64,000 bases of DNA from an uncultured Allorhizobium sp. (GCA_958439205.1 OY288189.1:3239001-3303000); one strand, 5' to 3'; counted from the stretch's first letter, positions 17,748-30,212 are shown. The notes: generated by a model not told the origin, from the letters alone. Numbers and translations: made by a program.

Positions 17748-19051
17748 TCGTAACGCAGGGCCTGGACGGGATCCAGACGCGAGGCCCGCCAGGCCGGGAA
17801 GATGGTGGCCATGAAGGACAGGCTGAGCGCCATGATGACCACGGACACGGTTTCACTGGCATTCATGTCGGCCGGCAACTGGCTCAGGAAATAGAGTTCG
17901 GGATCGAAGAGCACAGTGCCCGAGACCCAGGAGAAGAACTGGCGGATGCTCTCGATGTTGAGACAGACGACGACGCCCATCACGACGCCGGCAAGCGTGC
18001 CCGCCGTGCCTATGGCAGCGCCGGTCATGAAGAAGATCCGCATGATCGCGCCTGAGGTCGCCCCCATGGTACGCAGGATGGCGATGTCGCTTGACTTGTC
18101 CTTCACCAGCATGATGAGGCCCGAGATGATGTTGAGGGCTGCCACAAGCACGATCAGCGTCAGGATCATGAACATGACGTTGCGCTCGACCTGAAGGGCG
18201 GAGAAGAAGGTCTGGTTGCGCTGGCGCCAGTCGGTGAGGAAGATCTGGCGGCCGGCCGCCTCCTCGATCAGCGGGCGCAGTTCATCGACGGCATCAGGAT
18301 CGGAGATGAACAGCTCGATCGACTGAACGATGCCTTCGACGTTGAAATAGAGCTGTGCTTCCTCGAGCGGCATATAGATGATCGAGGCATCGTATTCGGA
18401 CATGCCGATCTCGAAGATCGCCGAGACCGGATAAGATTTGACACGCGGATTGACGCCGAGCGGCGTGACGTCGCCTTCCGGCGAGACCAGCGTGATGGTG
18501 TCCCCCGCGGCCAGACCGAGCTGGGCTGCCATGCGCGATCCGATCAGAACCCCCTGCCCGGCGGCAAAGCCGACCATGTCGCCCGAACGGATGTTGGACG
18601 AGACGACCGACAGCTTGGTGAGATCGTCAGGACGGATGCCGCGTACGAGGGCGCCGGTGCCGGCACCTTCGCGACCGGAGGCAAGCGTCTGCCCCTCGAC
18701 CAGCGGCAACGCCATGGTGACTCCGGGGACGGCGGCGAAGCGCTCGGCGAGACCAGCATAGTCGCTCAAGGGTTGGTCAACCGCCTGCACGATCATGTGG
18801 CCATTGATGCCGAGAATGCGCGACACGAGTTCGGTGCGGAAACCATTCATCACCGCCATGACGATGATCAGCGTCGCCACACCGAGCATGATGCCGATGA
18901 AGGAGAAGCCGGCGATCACGGAAATGAAGGCTTCCTTGCGGCGGGCGCGCAGATAGCGCCAAGCCACCATGCGCTCAAAGCCGGAAAAGGCACGCGCCGA
19001 TCCGGCCTTGCCCGTTTCCACCGTCTCGTTGCCAGCGGCCGTCGTCGCCAT
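17744..19051 (-). CDS. lolC: Lipoprotein-releasing system permease (LolC/LolE type)
   Basis: A 435-residue inner-membrane permease of the lipoprotein sorting system. Topology is typical: one N-terminal helix ([20 protein letters not shown]), a periplasmic domain of about 230 residues, then three helices near the C-terminus. The segment MNGFRTEL after helix 1 is the family hallmark. Only one such permease gene is present here, so it probably works as a homodimer with LolD. The ATG at 19051 has AAGGAGAGACC before it and was chosen over the GTG at 19087. Confidence 0.92.
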   Translation of the reverse strand: MATTAAGNETVETGKAGSARAFSGFERMVAWRYLRARRKEAFISVIAGFSFIGIMLGVATLIIVMAVMNGFRTELVSRILGINGHMIVQAVDQPLSDYAGLAERFAAVPGVTMALPLVEGQTLASGREGAGTGALVRGIRPDDLTKLSVVSSNIRSGDMVGFAAGQGVLIGSRMAAQLGLAAGDTITLVSPEGDVTPLGVNPRVKSYPVSAIFEIGMSEYDASIIYMPLEEAQLYFNVEGIVQSIELFISDPDAVDELRPLIEEAAGRQIFLTDWRQRNQTFFSALQVERNVMFMILTLIVLVAALNIISGLIMLVKDKSSDIAILRTMGATSGAIMRIFFMTGAAIGTAGTLAGVVMGVVVCLNIESIRQFFSWVSGTVLFDPELYFLSQLPADMNASETVSVVIMALSLSFMATIFPAWRASRLDPVQALRYE

Positions 19052-19114
19052 GGTCTCTCCTTGCCTCGGGATCCCGGTTTCGGTCACCCAACCTCAATCC
19101 GGCCTGAGTTTACC

Positions 19115-20437
19115 TCAGGCCGTCAGCTTGTTGATCGCGGCTTCGATCGTCAGCGTCTCGCGAGCGCCGGTCTTGCGATCCTTGAGCTCGACCTCGCCGG
19201 CGGCGACAGCGCGCGGACCGGCGATGACCTGCGTCGGAACACCGATCAGGTCAGCGGTCGCGAACTTGGTGCCTGCACGATCGTCGGTGTCGTCATAGAG
19301 CACGTCCTTGCCGGCGTTCTGCAGGGCGACATAGAGACGATCGCAGGTGGTGTCGCAGCCTTCGTCGCCCGGCTTCATGTTGATGACAACGGCATCGAAG
19401 GGCGCGACCGAGGCCGGCCAGATGATTCCGTTCTCGTCATGCGAGGCTTCGATGATGGCGGGAACAAGGCGCGTCGGGCCGATACCATAGGAGCCCATGT
19501 GGACAAGGTGTTCCTTGCCGTCGGGACCCTGAACCTTGGCGCCCATCGGCTCGGAGTATTTGGTGCCGAAATAGAAGATGTGGCCAACCTCGATGCCGCG
19601 AGCCGAAAGGCGTTCATTCTCGCCGATGGCGTCGAAGGCTGCTTCGTCATGCATTTCCGACGTGGCGGCATAAACCGAGGTCCACTTGTCGAAGATCGAC
19701 TGCAAGCCATCAACGCTGTCGAAATCGGTGTCAGCAGCCGGAATGTCGAAATCGACAAAGCTCTTGTGGCAATAGACCTCGGACTCGCCAGTGTCGGCCA
19801 GGATGATGAATTCGTGGCTGTGGTTGCCGCCGATCGGGCCGGTGTCGGCGCGCATCGGGATGGCGCGCAGGCCAAGGCGATCGAAGGTGCGCAGGTAAGC
19901 GACGAACATCTTGTTATAGGAGTGGATCGCGTCGGCCTGGGTCAGGTCGAACGAATACGCATCCTTCATCAGGAATTCGCGCGAGCGCATCGTGCCGAAG
20001 CGCGGGCGGATCTCGTCGCGGAACTTCAGCTGGATGTGGTAGAGGTTGAGCGGCAGGCTCTTGTAGGACTTCACCGACGAGCGGAAGATGTCGGTGATCA
20101 TCTCCTCATTGGTCGGGCCGTAGAGCATCGGGCGGTCCTGCCGGTCGCGAATGCGCAGCATTTCCTTGCCGTAATCCTCGTAACGGCCGCTTTCCTGCCA
20201 GAGTTCGGCGGACTGCAGCGTCGGCATGGAGAGTTCGATGGCGCCCGCACGGTTCTGCTCTTCGCGGATGATCGCGTTCACCTTGTCGAGCACGCGCTTG
20301 CCGAGCGGCAGCCAGGAATAGATGCCCTGGCTCTGCTGGCGGATCATGCCCGTCCGCAGCATCAGGCGGTGGGAGACGATCTCGGCTTCCTTGGGGTTTT
20401 CCTTCAGGATCGGCATGAAATAGCGCGACAGACGCAT
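19115..20437 (-). CDS. proS: Prolyl-tRNA synthetase (short alphaproteobacterial type)
   Basis: A 440-residue class II aminoacyl-tRNA synthetase charging tRNA-Pro. Class II motif 2 appears in the [21 protein letters not shown] region, and GPTNEEM is typical of ProRS. At 440 residues it lacks the long editing insertion of the 570-residue bacterial enzyme, as expected for alphaproteobacteria. The C-terminal anticodon-binding domain follows [10 protein letters not shown]. It lies 63 bp upstream of lolC in the same direction. Confidence 0.96.
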   Translation of the reverse strand: MRLSRYFMPILKENPKEAEIVSHRLMLRTGMIRQQSQGIYSWLPLGKRVLDKVNAIIREEQNRAGAIELSMPTLQSAELWQESGRYEDYGKEMLRIRDRQDRPMLYGPTNEEMITDIFRSSVKSYKSLPLNLYHIQLKFRDEIRPRFGTMRSREFLMKDAYSFDLTQADAIHSYNKMFVAYLRTFDRLGLRAIPMRADTGPIGGNHSHEFIILADTGESEVYCHKSFVDFDIPAADTDFDSVDGLQSIFDKWTSVYAATSEMHDEAAFDAIGENERLSARGIEVGHIFYFGTKYSEPMGAKVQGPDGKEHLVHMGSYGIGPTRLVPAIIEASHDENGIIWPASVAPFDAVVINMKPGDEGCDTTCDRLYVALQNAGKDVLYDDTDDRAGTKFATADLIGVPTQVIAGPRAVAAGEVELKDRKTGARETLTIEAAINKLTA

Positions 20438-20720
20438 AACGAATTCCAGATGGTTGTCGATGCCGCCAGATCGGCGGAATCAGCGATTGAAACGGGTTGT
20501 CAGGAAGCGTTCATAGCCGGTTGAACATGAGAAGAAAACCCGCAAGCGCCGTTCGGGGCACTCGCCCACAGACAGGCCTTGGCTAAGGCCATTCTGGATT
20601 GGTGGACGACCGTGCGCGGGCCGACAAACACGAGAAAACCGGTGCTTAAGTGACCGCCATGCGACAAAACGATGACGTTAATTTTTTTTGGATGAGTGTA
20701 ACAATTCTGCAAGATTCAGG

Positions 20721-20749
20721 GGTGACAACGGTCACTGATTGGGCTAGGT
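20721..20749 (+). promoter_or_regulatory. Promoter of the alpha-r9-like sRNA
   Basis: GGTGAC at 20721-20726, 17 bp, then CTAGGT at 20744-20749, resembling the rhizobial CTTGAC-N17-CTATAT pattern. It predicts a start near 20756. Confidence 0.55.
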
Positions 20750-20755
20750 TCAGCC

Positions 20756-20902
20756 CATAAAAGAGGCAGGGAGTACAAATCTTTGCCACACTCGCGGTCA
20801 AGTCTTGGGAGGATCAGATCTAGGCGCGCCCGTTCGCAGCCCCTTAATTGGTGAAGGATCACGCGAAGCTTCGAACAAGGTCTTTTGACCTTGTTTTTTT
20901 TT
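20756..20902 (+). ncRNA. Small RNA, probable alpha-r9 (Smr9C) family
   Basis: A transcript of about 147 nt is predicted on the plus strand between a sigma-70-like promoter (20721-20749) and a strong intrinsic terminator (20874-20902), with no open frame inside. From memory, Sinorhizobium meliloti Smr9C, founder of the alpha-r9 family, is an sRNA of about this size between proS and SMc01933, and the neighbours here, proS and the DUF1467 gene, look like that pair. The assignment rests on position, size and signals rather than alignment. The remaining non-coding DNA between 20438 and 20720 shows nothing else clear. Confidence 0.7.
20874..20902 (+). terminator. Intrinsic terminator of the alpha-r9-like sRNA
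   Basis: AACAAGGTC (20874-20882), loop TTTT, GACCTTGTT (20887-20895), then a run of T to 20902. The stem is perfect over 9 bp. Confidence 0.9.
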
Positions 20903-20947
20903 GCCTTGTTGTCTGATTTGACGGTTCTGGCCGCCTAGGGGCGCCTC

Positions 20948-21220
20948 TTAAGACTCGACGCCCGGCATGATGATCGGCAGATCATTGAAGCCGATGCCGA
21001 AATAGGTGCCGGCAACATACCAGGCGGCATAGATCAGACCTGAAACAACAGTCGTCGTGAGGAAAATGCGCGCGGCCCGGAAACGGGTGGGGGCGCTTGC
21101 CACCGTACCCGGAACGACATTCTCGTCCTCATCCTGGGTGCGAAGGCCGATCGGCAGGACGGCGAACAGGGTCAGCCACCAGATTACGAAATAAACCGCC
21201 AGTCCCGACAGGATCGCCAT
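20948..21220 (-). CDS. DUF1467 family membrane protein
   Basis: A 90-residue protein with two membrane helices (AVYFVIWWLTLFAVLPIG and the TTTVVSGLIYAAWYVAG region) joined by a polar loop with an acidic run. DUF1467 is an alphaproteobacterial family of unknown function that regularly sits between proS and the methylmalonyl-CoA epimerase gene. Confidence 0.88.
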   Translation of the reverse strand: MAILSGLAVYFVIWWLTLFAVLPIGLRTQDEDENVVPGTVASAPTRFRAARIFLTTTVVSGLIYAAWYVAGTYFGIGFNDLPIIMPGVES

Positions 21221-21373
21221 GATGTCTCGCTCCAGACTTGATCCGGCATAGGCTTACGCGCTCATGCCGTTTGTCACCCTATAATCGCGGAAACCGGCGG
21301 GCACAAAGACAAAAGCGTCGCAGGCAGCGTCGCTCCCCGATCAACAAGATATCAGCACTGCGTGATCGCAGCG

Positions 21374-21778
<405 letters not shown>

Positions 21779-21833
21779 GGTTTCCTCCTGGCGTTGCGGG
21801 CAAAGATTAGGTCATCCCTGCCCGCCTCGTCCC

Positions 21834-23501
21834 TCAGACTTTGGTCAGGAACACCGTGACGATCGGCTTCTTGCCCCAGACCTCGTTGGCCGTGGAGCGA
21901 ACCGCGCGGCGAATGGCTTCGCGAACGGTGTCCAGATCCTTGCGGCGGCTCCGCGGAATGCTTTCGACGGCGCCGAGCACTGCGTCATACAGCGTGTCTT
22001 CCATCAGCTCGCCCTCGTGATCCACTTCCGGCAGGCCGAAGGGGACGACATCGGGATCACCGAGGAAGTCGAAGCGGCTGTCGAGAAGCACGCTCACGGC
22101 GACATGGCCGACATAGGAGAGCTTCTTGCGATCGGCGATGCCCATTTCCTCGATATCGCCGACGAGCTTGCCGTCCTTGTAGACGCGGCCGAAGGGAGCC
22201 TGGTCGATGACCTCCGCCGGGCCCGGCGCGATGCGCAGGATACCGCCATTGCGGACATGGGGGACAGTCGGGATGCCGGCCTGCAGTGCCAGATCCTTCT
22301 GGGCGACCAGATGGGCTGCCTCGCCATGGACGGGAACGAGCATCTGCGGGCGAACCCACTCGTACATCTTCAGGAGTTCGTTGCGGCGCGGGTGGCCCGA
22401 GACGTGAACAAGGGCTTCACTGTCCGTGATGATGTGCACGCCCTGCTCGATCAAGCCATTCTTGATCTCGAGGATCGCCTTCTCGTTGCCGGGAATAGCG
22501 CGCGATGAGAAGACCACGGTGTCGCCGGCGGTCAGCGCCACGTTGCGCATCTCGTCACGCGAGAGCTTGGCGAGCGCTGCACGTGCCTCGCCCTGGCTGC
22601 CCGTCAGGATGACGACGACCTTGTCGCGCGGAATGAAACCGTATTCGTCCTCGGCGATGAAGGGGCGAATGCCCTCCATGATGCCGATGTCCTGGGCCAC
22701 ATTCGTGACGCGCTTCAGCGAGCTGCCGAGCAGCAAGACTTCGCGACCTGCGGCTTCCGCTGCGAGCGCGATGGAGCGGATGCGGCCGACATTCGAGGAG
22801 AAGGTGGTGATGGCGACGCGGCCTTCGGCGGCCTCGATGATCTTCTGCAGGCCGGCGGAGACCTCTTCCTCTGAGGGAGAGACACCATCGCGCATGGCAT
22901 TGGTGGAATCGCACAGTAATGCGAGCACGCCTTCGTCGCCGACCGCGCGGAAGCGGCCTTCGTCGGTCAGCGGACCAAGCGAGGGGTTGTGGTCGATCTT
23001 CCAGTCACCCGTGTGCACGACATTGCCGAGCGGCGTGCGGATGACGAGCGACATCGGCTCTGGGATCGAGTGGTTGACGCCAATGGCTTCGATCTCGAAG
23101 GGACCGACATTGATGCGATCGCCCTGCTTGAAGGGTGTGATCGGGATCTCGGCGCGCGAGCCTTCGTAGTCCCGCTTGGCTTCCAGCATGCCGGCAGTGA
23201 AGCGCGAGGCATAGACCGGCACGTTGAGGCCTGGCCACAGGTCGTTCAGGGCGCCGTAGTGGTCTTCATGGGCATGGGTGATGATGATGCCCTTGAGGTT
23301 CTTCTTCTGCTTCTTGATGAATTCGATATCGGGCAGAACGAGGTCCACGCCCGGCAGATCGGGACCGGCGAAGGTCACGCCGCAGTCGACCATGATCCAC
23401 TGACGATTGGACGGCGGGCCATAGCCGTACAATGCGAGGTTCATGCCGATTTCACCCACGCCGCCCAGCGGCAGGAAAACCAGTTCGTCGTTCTTGGCCA
23501 T
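21834..23501 (-). CDS. rnj: Ribonuclease J
   Basis: A 555-residue metallo-beta-lactamase/beta-CASP ribonuclease with 5'-3' exo- and endonuclease activity. In S. meliloti the single RNase J matures 16S rRNA. The zinc motif HAHEDH is at 76-81, with VVHTGDWKID and LLCDSTNA further on; the beta-CASP region includes SGHPRRNEL and PVHGEAAHL. It is 18 bp downstream of the biotin ligase gene. Confidence 0.95.
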   Translation of the reverse strand: MAKNDELVFLPLGGVGEIGMNLALYGYGPPSNRQWIMVDCGVTFAGPDLPGVDLVLPDIEFIKKQKKNLKGIIITHAHEDHYGALNDLWPGLNVPVYASRFTAGMLEAKRDYEGSRAEIPITPFKQGDRINVGPFEIEAIGVNHSIPEPMSLVIRTPLGNVVHTGDWKIDHNPSLGPLTDEGRFRAVGDEGVLALLCDSTNAMRDGVSPSEEEVSAGLQKIIEAAEGRVAITTFSSNVGRIRSIALAAEAAGREVLLLGSSLKRVTNVAQDIGIMEGIRPFIAEDEYGFIPRDKVVVILTGSQGEARAALAKLSRDEMRNVALTAGDTVVFSSRAIPGNEKAILEIKNGLIEQGVHIITDSEALVHVSGHPRRNELLKMYEWVRPQMLVPVHGEAAHLVAQKDLALQAGIPTVPHVRNGGILRIAPGPAEVIDQAPFGRVYKDGKLVGDIEEMGIADRKKLSYVGHVAVSVLLDSRFDFLGDPDVVPFGLPEVDHEGELMEDTLYDAVLGAVESIPRSRRKDLDTVREAIRRAVRSTANEVWGKKPIVTVFLTKV

Positions 23502-23519
23502 TCTTCTTTCCGATCCAGT

Positions 23520-24287
23520 CTACCCGAAAAACACATCTCCAGCGGCAACCGACATCATTCCGTCGGGGCCCCGGTCGAGCAATAAAATTCCCTTATCATC
23601 GATTCCGGAAAAGATACCGGAAATCGAGCGATCCGGCAGGTTCACCGTGATTTTCTCGCCGATGCCGCAGGCGGCAGCGCGCCACCGCCGGACGATCTCG
23701 GCAATGCCCCTGCCCTCGTCCCAGACATCAAGCACGTCCGCCATCTCGGCGAAAAGGCGGGCGAAGAATTCCGGCGGCGAGATCGACACGCCCTGATCGG
23801 CGAGTGAAGTCACCGGATAGAGCGTCAGATCCGGACGATGGGCGATGTTGATGCCGATGCCGATCGCAAGTGCCATGCGGCCCTCGGCGACACGCTCCGC
23901 TTCAAGCAAAATGCCCGAGGTCTTCTTGCGGCCGATCAAGACGTCATTCGGCCACTTGATGTCGACGGGCTCTCCACCAGCCGGCATCACCGACTGCACG
24001 GCAGCATGGACCGCAAGTGCCACTGCAAGCGGCAGCGAGCCGAGCTGCTCTGCAGGGGCCGGATCGATCAACAACAGGGACGAGTAAAGATTACCGCGCT
24101 CGGACACCCAAGGGCGCCCACGACGGCCGCGGCCTCCGGTCTGCCGCTCGGCTGTCAGCCACAGAAAACCGGAATCGCCCGCGCGAGCGCGGGCGAATGC
24201 TTCCGTATTGGTGGACGAGACTTCGTCTAAGGCTTCGTGCCGGAAATCATCGAGAGAAATCCGGCGCGGTCTTCCGAGGCTGGTCAA
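23520..24287 (-). CDS. birA: Biotin--[acetyl-CoA-carboxylase] ligase
   Basis: A 255-residue biotin protein ligase that attaches biotin to carboxylase carrier proteins. The biotin/ATP-binding motif GRGRRGRPW is at 52-60 and KWPNDVLIG at 111-119. No N-terminal DNA-binding domain is present, so unlike E. coli BirA it should not repress biotin genes itself. Its start overlaps the nuoN stop (24284-24287), so it is the distal gene of the nuo transcript. Confidence 0.94.
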   Translation of the reverse strand: MTSLGRPRRISLDDFRHEALDEVSSTNTEAFARARAGDSGFLWLTAERQTGGRGRRGRPWVSERGNLYSSLLLIDPAPAEQLGSLPLAVALAVHAAVQSVMPAGGEPVDIKWPNDVLIGRKKTSGILLEAERVAEGRMALAIGIGINIAHRPDLTLYPVTSLADQGVSISPPEFFARLFAEMADVLDVWDEGRGIAEIVRRWRAAACGIGEKITVNLPDRSISGIFSGIDDKGILLLDRGPDGMMSVAAGDVFFG

Positions 24288-25735
24288 TTAAACAACGTCT
24301 TTGCAGCGGCTTCCGCAGCGGTCCCGAGCGGGCCACCGAAGAGGACATAACCGAGGACGAAGAAACCGGATAGACCAAAGACGAGGCGCAGCTCGACAGA
24401 GGTGCGGGCGAATTCACCCTTGGCTTCGTCGAACCACATGACCTTGATGATGCGCAGGTAGTAGTAGGCACCGATGACCGAGGCCAGAACGCCGATGATG
24501 GCAAGCGCATAGAGCTTGGCCTCGATGGCCGCCACGAAGACGAAGTACTTGGCAAAGAAGCCTGCCAGCGGCGGAATGCCGGCGAGCGAGAACATCAGGG
24601 CGGTCAGAACGAAGGCCATGAAGGGACGCGTGGTCGAAAGGCCAGCGAGATCGTCGATGCTCTCGACATTGCCGCCTTCCTTCTGGCGCATCGCCATGAT
24701 GCAGGCGAAGGTGCCGAGCGTCATGACGAGGTAGATCATCATGTAGATCAGGACGCCGGCAACGCCGGTGTCATTGCCGGCCGCGAGGCCGACCAGCGCA
24801 TAGCCCATGTGACCGATGGAGGAATAGGCCATCAGTCGCTTGATGTTCTTCTGACCGATAGCGGCCACAGAACCCAGCACCATGGACGCGATCGCGATGA
24901 AGACGACGATCTGCTGCCATTCGGCGAAGATCGGCAGGAAGGCGTCGATGACGATACGCACGAAGATGGCCATGGCGCCGATCTTCGGGGCAGCCGCCAG
25001 GAAGGCGGTGACCGGGGTCGGGGCGCCTTCATAGACGTCCGGCGTCCACATGTGGAACGGAACGGCCGAAATCTTGAATGCCAGGCCAGCGAGGACGAAG
25101 ACCAGACCGAAGATCAGGCCGAGCGATGGTTCGCCCTGCGAAAGAACGGCGGAGATCTGCTCGAAGCCGGTGTTGCCGGTGAAGCCGTAGACCAGCGACA
25201 TGCCGTAGAGCAGCATGCCCGAAGAGAGCGCACCGAGCACGAAGTACTTGAGGCCGGCTTCCGTCGAGCGCAGGCTGTCGCGGTTGATGGCAGCGACGAC
25301 ATAGAGCGCGAGCGACTGCAGTTCCAGCGCCATGTAAAGCGTGATCAGGTTGTTGGCCGAGATCATCAGCATGACGCCGAGGGTCGCGAGCACCAGCAGG
25401 ACCGGGAATTCGAACTTGTCGAGGTGGTCGAAGCGGGCGTGACCGACCGCCATGATCATCGCCGTCACCGAACCGATGAGGGCGAGGATCTTCATGAACT
25501 TTGCATAGCCGTCGGCAATATAGGCGCCGTTGAAGGCCTGGCCTTCGGCCCCCGAGAAGACGAGCCAGGCGCCGGAAAAGATCAGAAGTGCGATCGCCAG
25601 CCCGGTGACGACACTGTTCGACTTATCGCCCGAAAACACGCCGATCATGAGCAGCACCATGGCGCCCACGGCCAGGATCAGTTCCGGCGTGACCAGATGC
25701 AGGCTTGCAATGAGAGTTTCAACGGTCATGTCCAA
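24284..25735 (-). CDS. nuoN: NADH-quinone oxidoreductase subunit N
   Basis: A 483-residue polytopic proton-pumping subunit of complex I with about 14 helices. Antiporter-like landmarks: [19 protein letters not shown] and [19 protein letters not shown]. It is the last nuo gene, 12 bp after nuoM, and its stop overlaps the birA start. Confidence 0.97.
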   Translation of the reverse strand: MDMTVETLIASLHLVTPELILAVGAMVLLMIGVFSGDKSNSVVTGLAIALLIFSGAWLVFSGAEGQAFNGAYIADGYAKFMKILALIGSVTAMIMAVGHARFDHLDKFEFPVLLVLATLGVMLMISANNLITLYMALELQSLALYVVAAINRDSLRSTEAGLKYFVLGALSSGMLLYGMSLVYGFTGNTGFEQISAVLSQGEPSLGLIFGLVFVLAGLAFKISAVPFHMWTPDVYEGAPTPVTAFLAAAPKIGAMAIFVRIVIDAFLPIFAEWQQIVVFIAIASMVLGSVAAIGQKNIKRLMAYSSIGHMGYALVGLAAGNDTGVAGVLIYMMIYLVMTLGTFACIMAMRQKEGGNVESIDDLAGLSTTRPFMAFVLTALMFSLAGIPPLAGFFAKYFVFVAAIEAKLYALAIIGVLASVIGAYYYLRIIKVMWFDEAKGEFARTSVELRLVFGLSGFFVLGYVLFGGPLGTAAEAAAKTLFN

Positions 25736-25747
25736 AGGATCCTGTCG

Positions 25748-27259
25748 TCAGTTCGCAATCAGCGCCAGAGACTGGGCTGCTTGCAAGGCTGCGGAGTAGT
25801 TGTTCACCAGATTGTCGACGGAAGCTGCGGTCGCATCGAGGATGGGAGCCGGATAGACGCCGAAGAAGATGGTGAGTGCGATCAGCGGGTAAAGCACGAG
25901 CTTTTCGCGGGCATTCAAGTCGAGCATGGCCTTCAGGCTCTCCTTCTCAAGCGCACCGAAGACGACCCGGCGATAGAGCCAGAGCGCATAGGCGGCCGAA
26001 AGGATGACGCCGGTGGCGGCGAAGAGCGCAACCCAGGTGTTGACGCGGAAGACGCCGATCAGTGTGAGGAATTCACCGACGAAGCCCGAGGTGCCCGGCA
26101 AGCCGACATTGGCCATGGTGAAGACCATGAAGGCGAGCGCGTATTTCGGCATGTTGTTGACGAGGCCGCCATAGGCCGCGATCTCGCGGGTATGGAGACG
26201 GTCGTAGATCACGCCGACGCAGAGGAAGAGCGCGCCGGAGACGAAGCCGTGGCTGATCATCTGGAAGATCGCACCCTGCACGCCCTGCTGGTTGGCTGCA
26301 AAGATACCCATGGTCACGTAACCCATGTGGGCGACGGACGAATAGGCAATCAGCTTCTTGATGTCTTCCTGCATCATCGCGACCAGCGAGGTGTAGATGA
26401 TGGCAATGACGGACAGCGTAAAGACGAACGGCGCGAAGAAGTCGGACGCCAGCGGGAACATCGGCAGCGAGAAGCGCAGGAAGCCGTAGCCGCCAAGCTT
26501 AAGCAGGATACCCGCCAGGATGACGGAACCGGCCGTCGGTGCCTGAACGTGCGCGTCCGGCAGCCAGGTATGAACAGGCCACATCGGCATCTTCACCGCG
26601 AACGAGGCGAAGAAGGCGAGCCATAGCCAGGTCTGCATCTGCGGCGGGAAGTCGTGCTGCAGGAGCGCTGCGATATCGGTCGTGCCGGCATCCCAGTACA
26701 TGGCCATGATGGCGAGCAGCATCAGCACCGAGCCGAGCAGCGTGTAGAGGAAGAACTTGTAGGACGCGTAGACGCGATCCTTGCCACCCCAAACGCCGAT
26801 GATGATGAACATCGGGATGAGGCCGGCTTCGAAGAAGACGTAGAAGAGCACGATGTCGAGCGACACGAAGACGCCGATCATCAGGGTCTCGAGGACCAGG
26901 AAGGCGATCATATATTCCTTCAGGCGCTTCTCGACCGAGGTCCAGCTCGCGAGAATGCAGAAGGGCATGAGCAGCGTCGTCAGGATGACGAACAGCATCG
27001 AGATGCCGTCGACACCGACATGGTAGGAGATGCCGGTCCCGAGCCAGGCATGCTTCTCCACCATCTGGAAGCCGGTGTTCGAATTGTCGAAGTTGATCCA
27101 GATGAAGAGCGACACAACGAAGGTGAAGACCGTCGTCAGCAGCGAAACGTTCAGGATGTTGCGGCGGCCGAGAGAAGTGTCACCACGGGTCAGCAGGAGC
27201 AGAGCCACGCCGACCAGAGGAAGGAAGGTGACCGTCGAGAGAATGGGCCAATCGGTCAT
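25748..27259 (-). CDS. nuoM: NADH-quinone oxidoreductase subunit M
   Basis: A 503-residue antiporter-like membrane subunit of complex I. Visible landmarks are [29 protein letters not shown] and the broken-helix segment [18 protein letters not shown], with the conserved membrane-embedded lysines and glutamate expected for proton transfer. Its start codon shares one base with the nuoL stop (27259). Confidence 0.97.
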   Translation of the reverse strand: MTDWPILSTVTFLPLVGVALLLLTRGDTSLGRRNILNVSLLTTVFTFVVSLFIWINFDNSNTGFQMVEKHAWLGTGISYHVGVDGISMLFVILTTLLMPFCILASWTSVEKRLKEYMIAFLVLETLMIGVFVSLDIVLFYVFFEAGLIPMFIIIGVWGGKDRVYASYKFFLYTLLGSVLMLLAIMAMYWDAGTTDIAALLQHDFPPQMQTWLWLAFFASFAVKMPMWPVHTWLPDAHVQAPTAGSVILAGILLKLGGYGFLRFSLPMFPLASDFFAPFVFTLSVIAIIYTSLVAMMQEDIKKLIAYSSVAHMGYVTMGIFAANQQGVQGAIFQMISHGFVSGALFLCVGVIYDRLHTREIAAYGGLVNNMPKYALAFMVFTMANVGLPGTSGFVGEFLTLIGVFRVNTWVALFAATGVILSAAYALWLYRRVVFGALEKESLKAMLDLNAREKLVLYPLIALTIFFGVYPAPILDATAASVDNLVNNYSAALQAAQSLALIAN

Positions 27260-29253
27260 CAGAGGGAGCTCCCGAGCATCATCCAGGTAACGAGGGCCGC
27301 AATGCCGATCAGCATCGCGAAGGCGTAGTGGTAGAGGTAGCCAGACTGCAGGCGGACGACCCTCTGGGTCAGGCCGCCGACGGCCGAGGCAACACCGTTC
27401 GGGCCATAGGCGTCGATGGTGGCAACGTCACCCTTTTTCCAGAGGAAGCGGCCGAGCGCCTTGGAGGACCGAACGAAGAGGAAGTCGTAGAGCTCGTCGA
27501 AGTACCACTTGTTGAGCAGGAACTGGTAGAGCATCCACTGCTGTTCAGCGAGCTTCTTCGGCGCCGACGGGTTCTTGATATACATGTACCAGGCGGTGAC
27601 GAAGCCGAGTGCCATGGCGACGAACGGGCTCCACTTCACCCACTTCGGCACTTCATGGAACTCTTCGAGAACCGTGTTGGTCGGCAGCGTGAAGAGCGCG
27701 CCCTTCCAGAAATCGGCATAGTGGTGGCCGAAGAAGTAGTCGTGGAAGATCACGCCAGCAACGACTGCACCGATGCCGAGCAGCAGAAGCGGCAGCAGCA
27801 TGACCATCGGCGACTCGTGAACGTGGTGCATGACATCGGCGGAAGCGCGTGGCTTGCCGAAGAATGTCATGAACGCCAGGCGCCACGAGTAGAAGCTGGT
27901 GAAGAGTGCGGCAATCACGAGCAGCGTGAAGGCGAAGACGCCAACCGAGCTATGCGAAGCGAAAGCCGACTCGATGATGGCGTCCTTCGAGAAGAAGCCA
28001 GCAAAGCCGATGATCGTGCCAGGGATGCCTACGCCAGTCAGCGCCAGCGTCCCGATGGTCATAGCCCAGAAGGTATAGGGGATGTGCTTACGCAGACCGC
28101 CCATGTAGCGCATGTCCTGCTCGCCATCGACGGCGTGGATGACGGAACCGGCACCTAGGAACAGCAGCGCCTTGAAGAAGGCGTGCGTGAAGAGGTGGAA
28201 GACGGCCGCGCCATAGGCGCCGACACCGAGTGCCACGAACATGTAGCCGAGCTGCGAGCAGGTCGAATAGGCGATGACGCGCTTGATGTCGTTCTGCACC
28301 AGACCGACGGTCGCGGCGAAGAAGGCGGTGATCGCACCGACGATGGTGACGAAGGTCAGCGCATCCGGCGACAGTTCGAATACCGGCGACATGCGGGCGA
28401 CGAGGAACACACCGGCGGTGACCATGGTTGCTGCGTGAATGAGGGCCGAAACCGGGGTCGGGCCTTCCATGGCGTCCGGCAGCCAGGTGTGCAGCAGGAA
28501 CTGCGCAGACTTACCCATCGCGCCCATGAAGAGTAGCAGGCAGGCGCCGGTCAGCGCGTGGCTGCGGTCGAGCTGCATGCCGAAGAGGTTGAGGACAACC
28601 TCCGGAGCGGCTGCAGGATCGGTCGGGAGATAGGACTGGGCCGAGGCAAAGATCGTCTCGAGGTTGATCGAGCCGAACATCACGAAGAGCGCCGAGATGC
28701 CGAGGATGAAGCCGAAGTCACCGACGCGGTTGACGATGAAGGCCTTCATGGCGGCAGCCGAAGCCGACGGCTTCTTGTACCAGAAGCCGATCAGCAGATA
28801 GGACGCCAGGCCCACGCCTTCCCAGCCGAAGAACATCTGCAGCAGGTTGTCCGACGTGATGAGCATGAGCATCGCGAAGGTGAAGAGCGAAAGATAGGCA
28901 AAGAAGCGCGGCCGATGCGGGTCGTGATGCATGTAGCCGATCGAGTAGAGGTGCACGAGGCACGACACCGAGTTGACAACGACGAACATGACGGCCGTCA
29001 GCGTGTCGATGCGGAAGGCCCACTCGACGTCGATGCCGCCGGACTGGATCCAGCGCATCACGGGAACCTTGATGACCTCGTGGGCCTCATGGCTCATGGC
29101 GACGTTGAAGAAGACGATCCAGGACAGAACGGCCACGATGATCATCAGACCGGTGGTCACATATTCCGACGCCTTGGCACCGATCTGGCGGCCGAAAAGG
29201 CCGGCGATCAGAAAGCCGATCAGGGGGAGAAAGACGATAGCCTTGTAGATCAT
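27259..29253 (-). CDS. nuoL: NADH-quinone oxidoreductase subunit L
   Basis: A 664-residue membrane subunit at the distal end of complex I, with about 16 helices. Landmarks: [39 protein letters not shown] and [15 protein letters not shown]. The C-terminal part holds the long lateral helix that ties the pump modules together. It lies 7 bp after nuoK. Confidence 0.97.
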   Translation of the reverse strand: MIYKAIVFLPLIGFLIAGLFGRQIGAKASEYVTTGLMIIVAVLSWIVFFNVAMSHEAHEVIKVPVMRWIQSGGIDVEWAFRIDTLTAVMFVVVNSVSCLVHLYSIGYMHHDPHRPRFFAYLSLFTFAMLMLITSDNLLQMFFGWEGVGLASYLLIGFWYKKPSASAAAMKAFIVNRVGDFGFILGISALFVMFGSINLETIFASAQSYLPTDPAAAPEVVLNLFGMQLDRSHALTGACLLLFMGAMGKSAQFLLHTWLPDAMEGPTPVSALIHAATMVTAGVFLVARMSPVFELSPDALTFVTIVGAITAFFAATVGLVQNDIKRVIAYSTCSQLGYMFVALGVGAYGAAVFHLFTHAFFKALLFLGAGSVIHAVDGEQDMRYMGGLRKHIPYTFWAMTIGTLALTGVGIPGTIIGFAGFFSKDAIIESAFASHSSVGVFAFTLLVIAALFTSFYSWRLAFMTFFGKPRASADVMHHVHESPMVMLLPLLLLGIGAVVAGVIFHDYFFGHHYADFWKGALFTLPTNTVLEEFHEVPKWVKWSPFVAMALGFVTAWYMYIKNPSAPKKLAEQQWMLYQFLLNKWYFDELYDFLFVRSSKALGRFLWKKGDVATIDAYGPNGVASAVGGLTQRVVRLQSGYLYHYAFAMLIGIAALVTWMMLGSSL

Positions 29254-29260
29254 GACCCGA

Positions 29261-29569
29261 TCAGCCCTTCATCATGTTGACGTCTTCGACGGCGATGGAG
29301 CCGCGATTACGGTAGAAGACCACCAGGATCGCGAGACCGATAGCCGCTTCGGCGGCTGCCACCGTCAGGATAAACAGCGCGAAGACCTGGCCGACGAGAT
29401 CGCCGAGGAAGGTCGAGAAGGCGACCATGTTGATGTTGACCGCGAGCAGGATCAACTCGATCGACATCAGGATGACGATGACGTTCTTGCGGTTCAGGAA
29501 GATGCCGAAGACCCCGAGGGTGAAGAGCATGGCACTGACCGTGAGGTAGTGGGAAAGACCGATTTCCAT
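29261..29569 (-). CDS. nuoK: NADH-quinone oxidoreductase subunit K
   Basis: A 102-residue, three-helix membrane subunit of complex I. It has the membrane glutamates in [11 protein letters not shown] and [11 protein letters not shown], needed for coupling electron transfer to proton movement. Standard length and position between nuoJ and nuoL. Confidence 0.97.
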   Translation of the reverse strand: MEIGLSHYLTVSAMLFTLGVFGIFLNRKNVIVILMSIELILLAVNINMVAFSTFLGDLVGQVFALFILTVAAAEAAIGLAILVVFYRNRGSIAVEDVNMMKG

Positions 29570-29597
29570 AATTCTGTTCCTTGACCTCTTGCTCGGC

Positions 29598-30212
29598 TCA
29601 GACGCCCTGGCCCGGCTTGACCTTGACCACCTTGACGGAGGTCTCTGGCGTGCGGGCGACCTGGGCGGAGATGTCCTGGCGCTTGATGTTGGTGCGGTGG
29701 CGCAGGGTCAGCACGATCGCGCCGATCATGGCGACGAACAGGACCAGGCCCGCGATCTGGAAGAAGAAGACGTAATCGGTATAGAGCACGTCGCCCAGCG
29801 CCTGCGTGTTCTGACGTTCCGCCACAGCCGGGATCGGCTGGGTGATCGCATTCAGCGCCTCGGGGCTGATCGTGCTGCCGCCGATGACGACAACAAGTTC
29901 AACCGCAACGATAAGGCCGATCAGCGCGCCGACGGGCGCGTATTTCGCAGCCCCTGCCCTCAGTTCCGTGAAGTCGATGTCGAGCATCATCACGACGAAG
30001 AGGAAGAGAACCGCAACCGCGCCGACATAGACGACCAGAAGGATCATCGCCAGGAATTCAGCCCCCGTAAGGAGCAGAAGGCCCGAAGCGTTGATGAAGG
30101 TCAGAATGAGGAACAGGACCGAATGGACCGGGTTCCGAGCCGATATCACCATGAAGGCCGAAGCCACCGCGACAAAGGCGAAGAGATAGAAAAAGAGAGC
30201 CTGAAGACCCAT
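29598..30212 (-). CDS. nuoJ: NADH-quinone oxidoreductase subunit J
   Basis: A 204-residue membrane subunit of complex I with five helices; [15 protein letters not shown] and [20 protein letters not shown] are the family landmarks. About 150 bp of non-coding sequence separates it from nuoI. That gap holds GATCCCT/AGGGATC at 30353-30367 and a CCGAT/ATCGG hairpin near 30275, possible processing sites inside the operon. Confidence 0.96.
   Translation of the reverse strand: MGLQALFFYLFAFVAVASAFMVISARNPVHSVLFLILTFINASGLLLLTGAEFLAMILLVVYVGAVAVLFLFVVMMLDIDFTELRAGAAKYAPVGALIGLIVAVELVVVIGGSTISPEALNAITQPIPAVAERQNTQALGDVLYTDYVFFFQIAGLVLFVAMIGAIVLTLRHRTNIKRQDISAQVARTPETSVKVVKVKPGQGV

Noticed and set aside
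18773..20524. 583-codon plus-strand open frame
   Set aside because: Antisense of lolC and proS; composition rich in His, Asp and Arg as expected for a shadow frame.
24809..26626. 605-codon plus-strand open frame
   Set aside because: Antisense of nuoN and nuoM, both unmistakable; the sequence is a polar low-complexity shadow.
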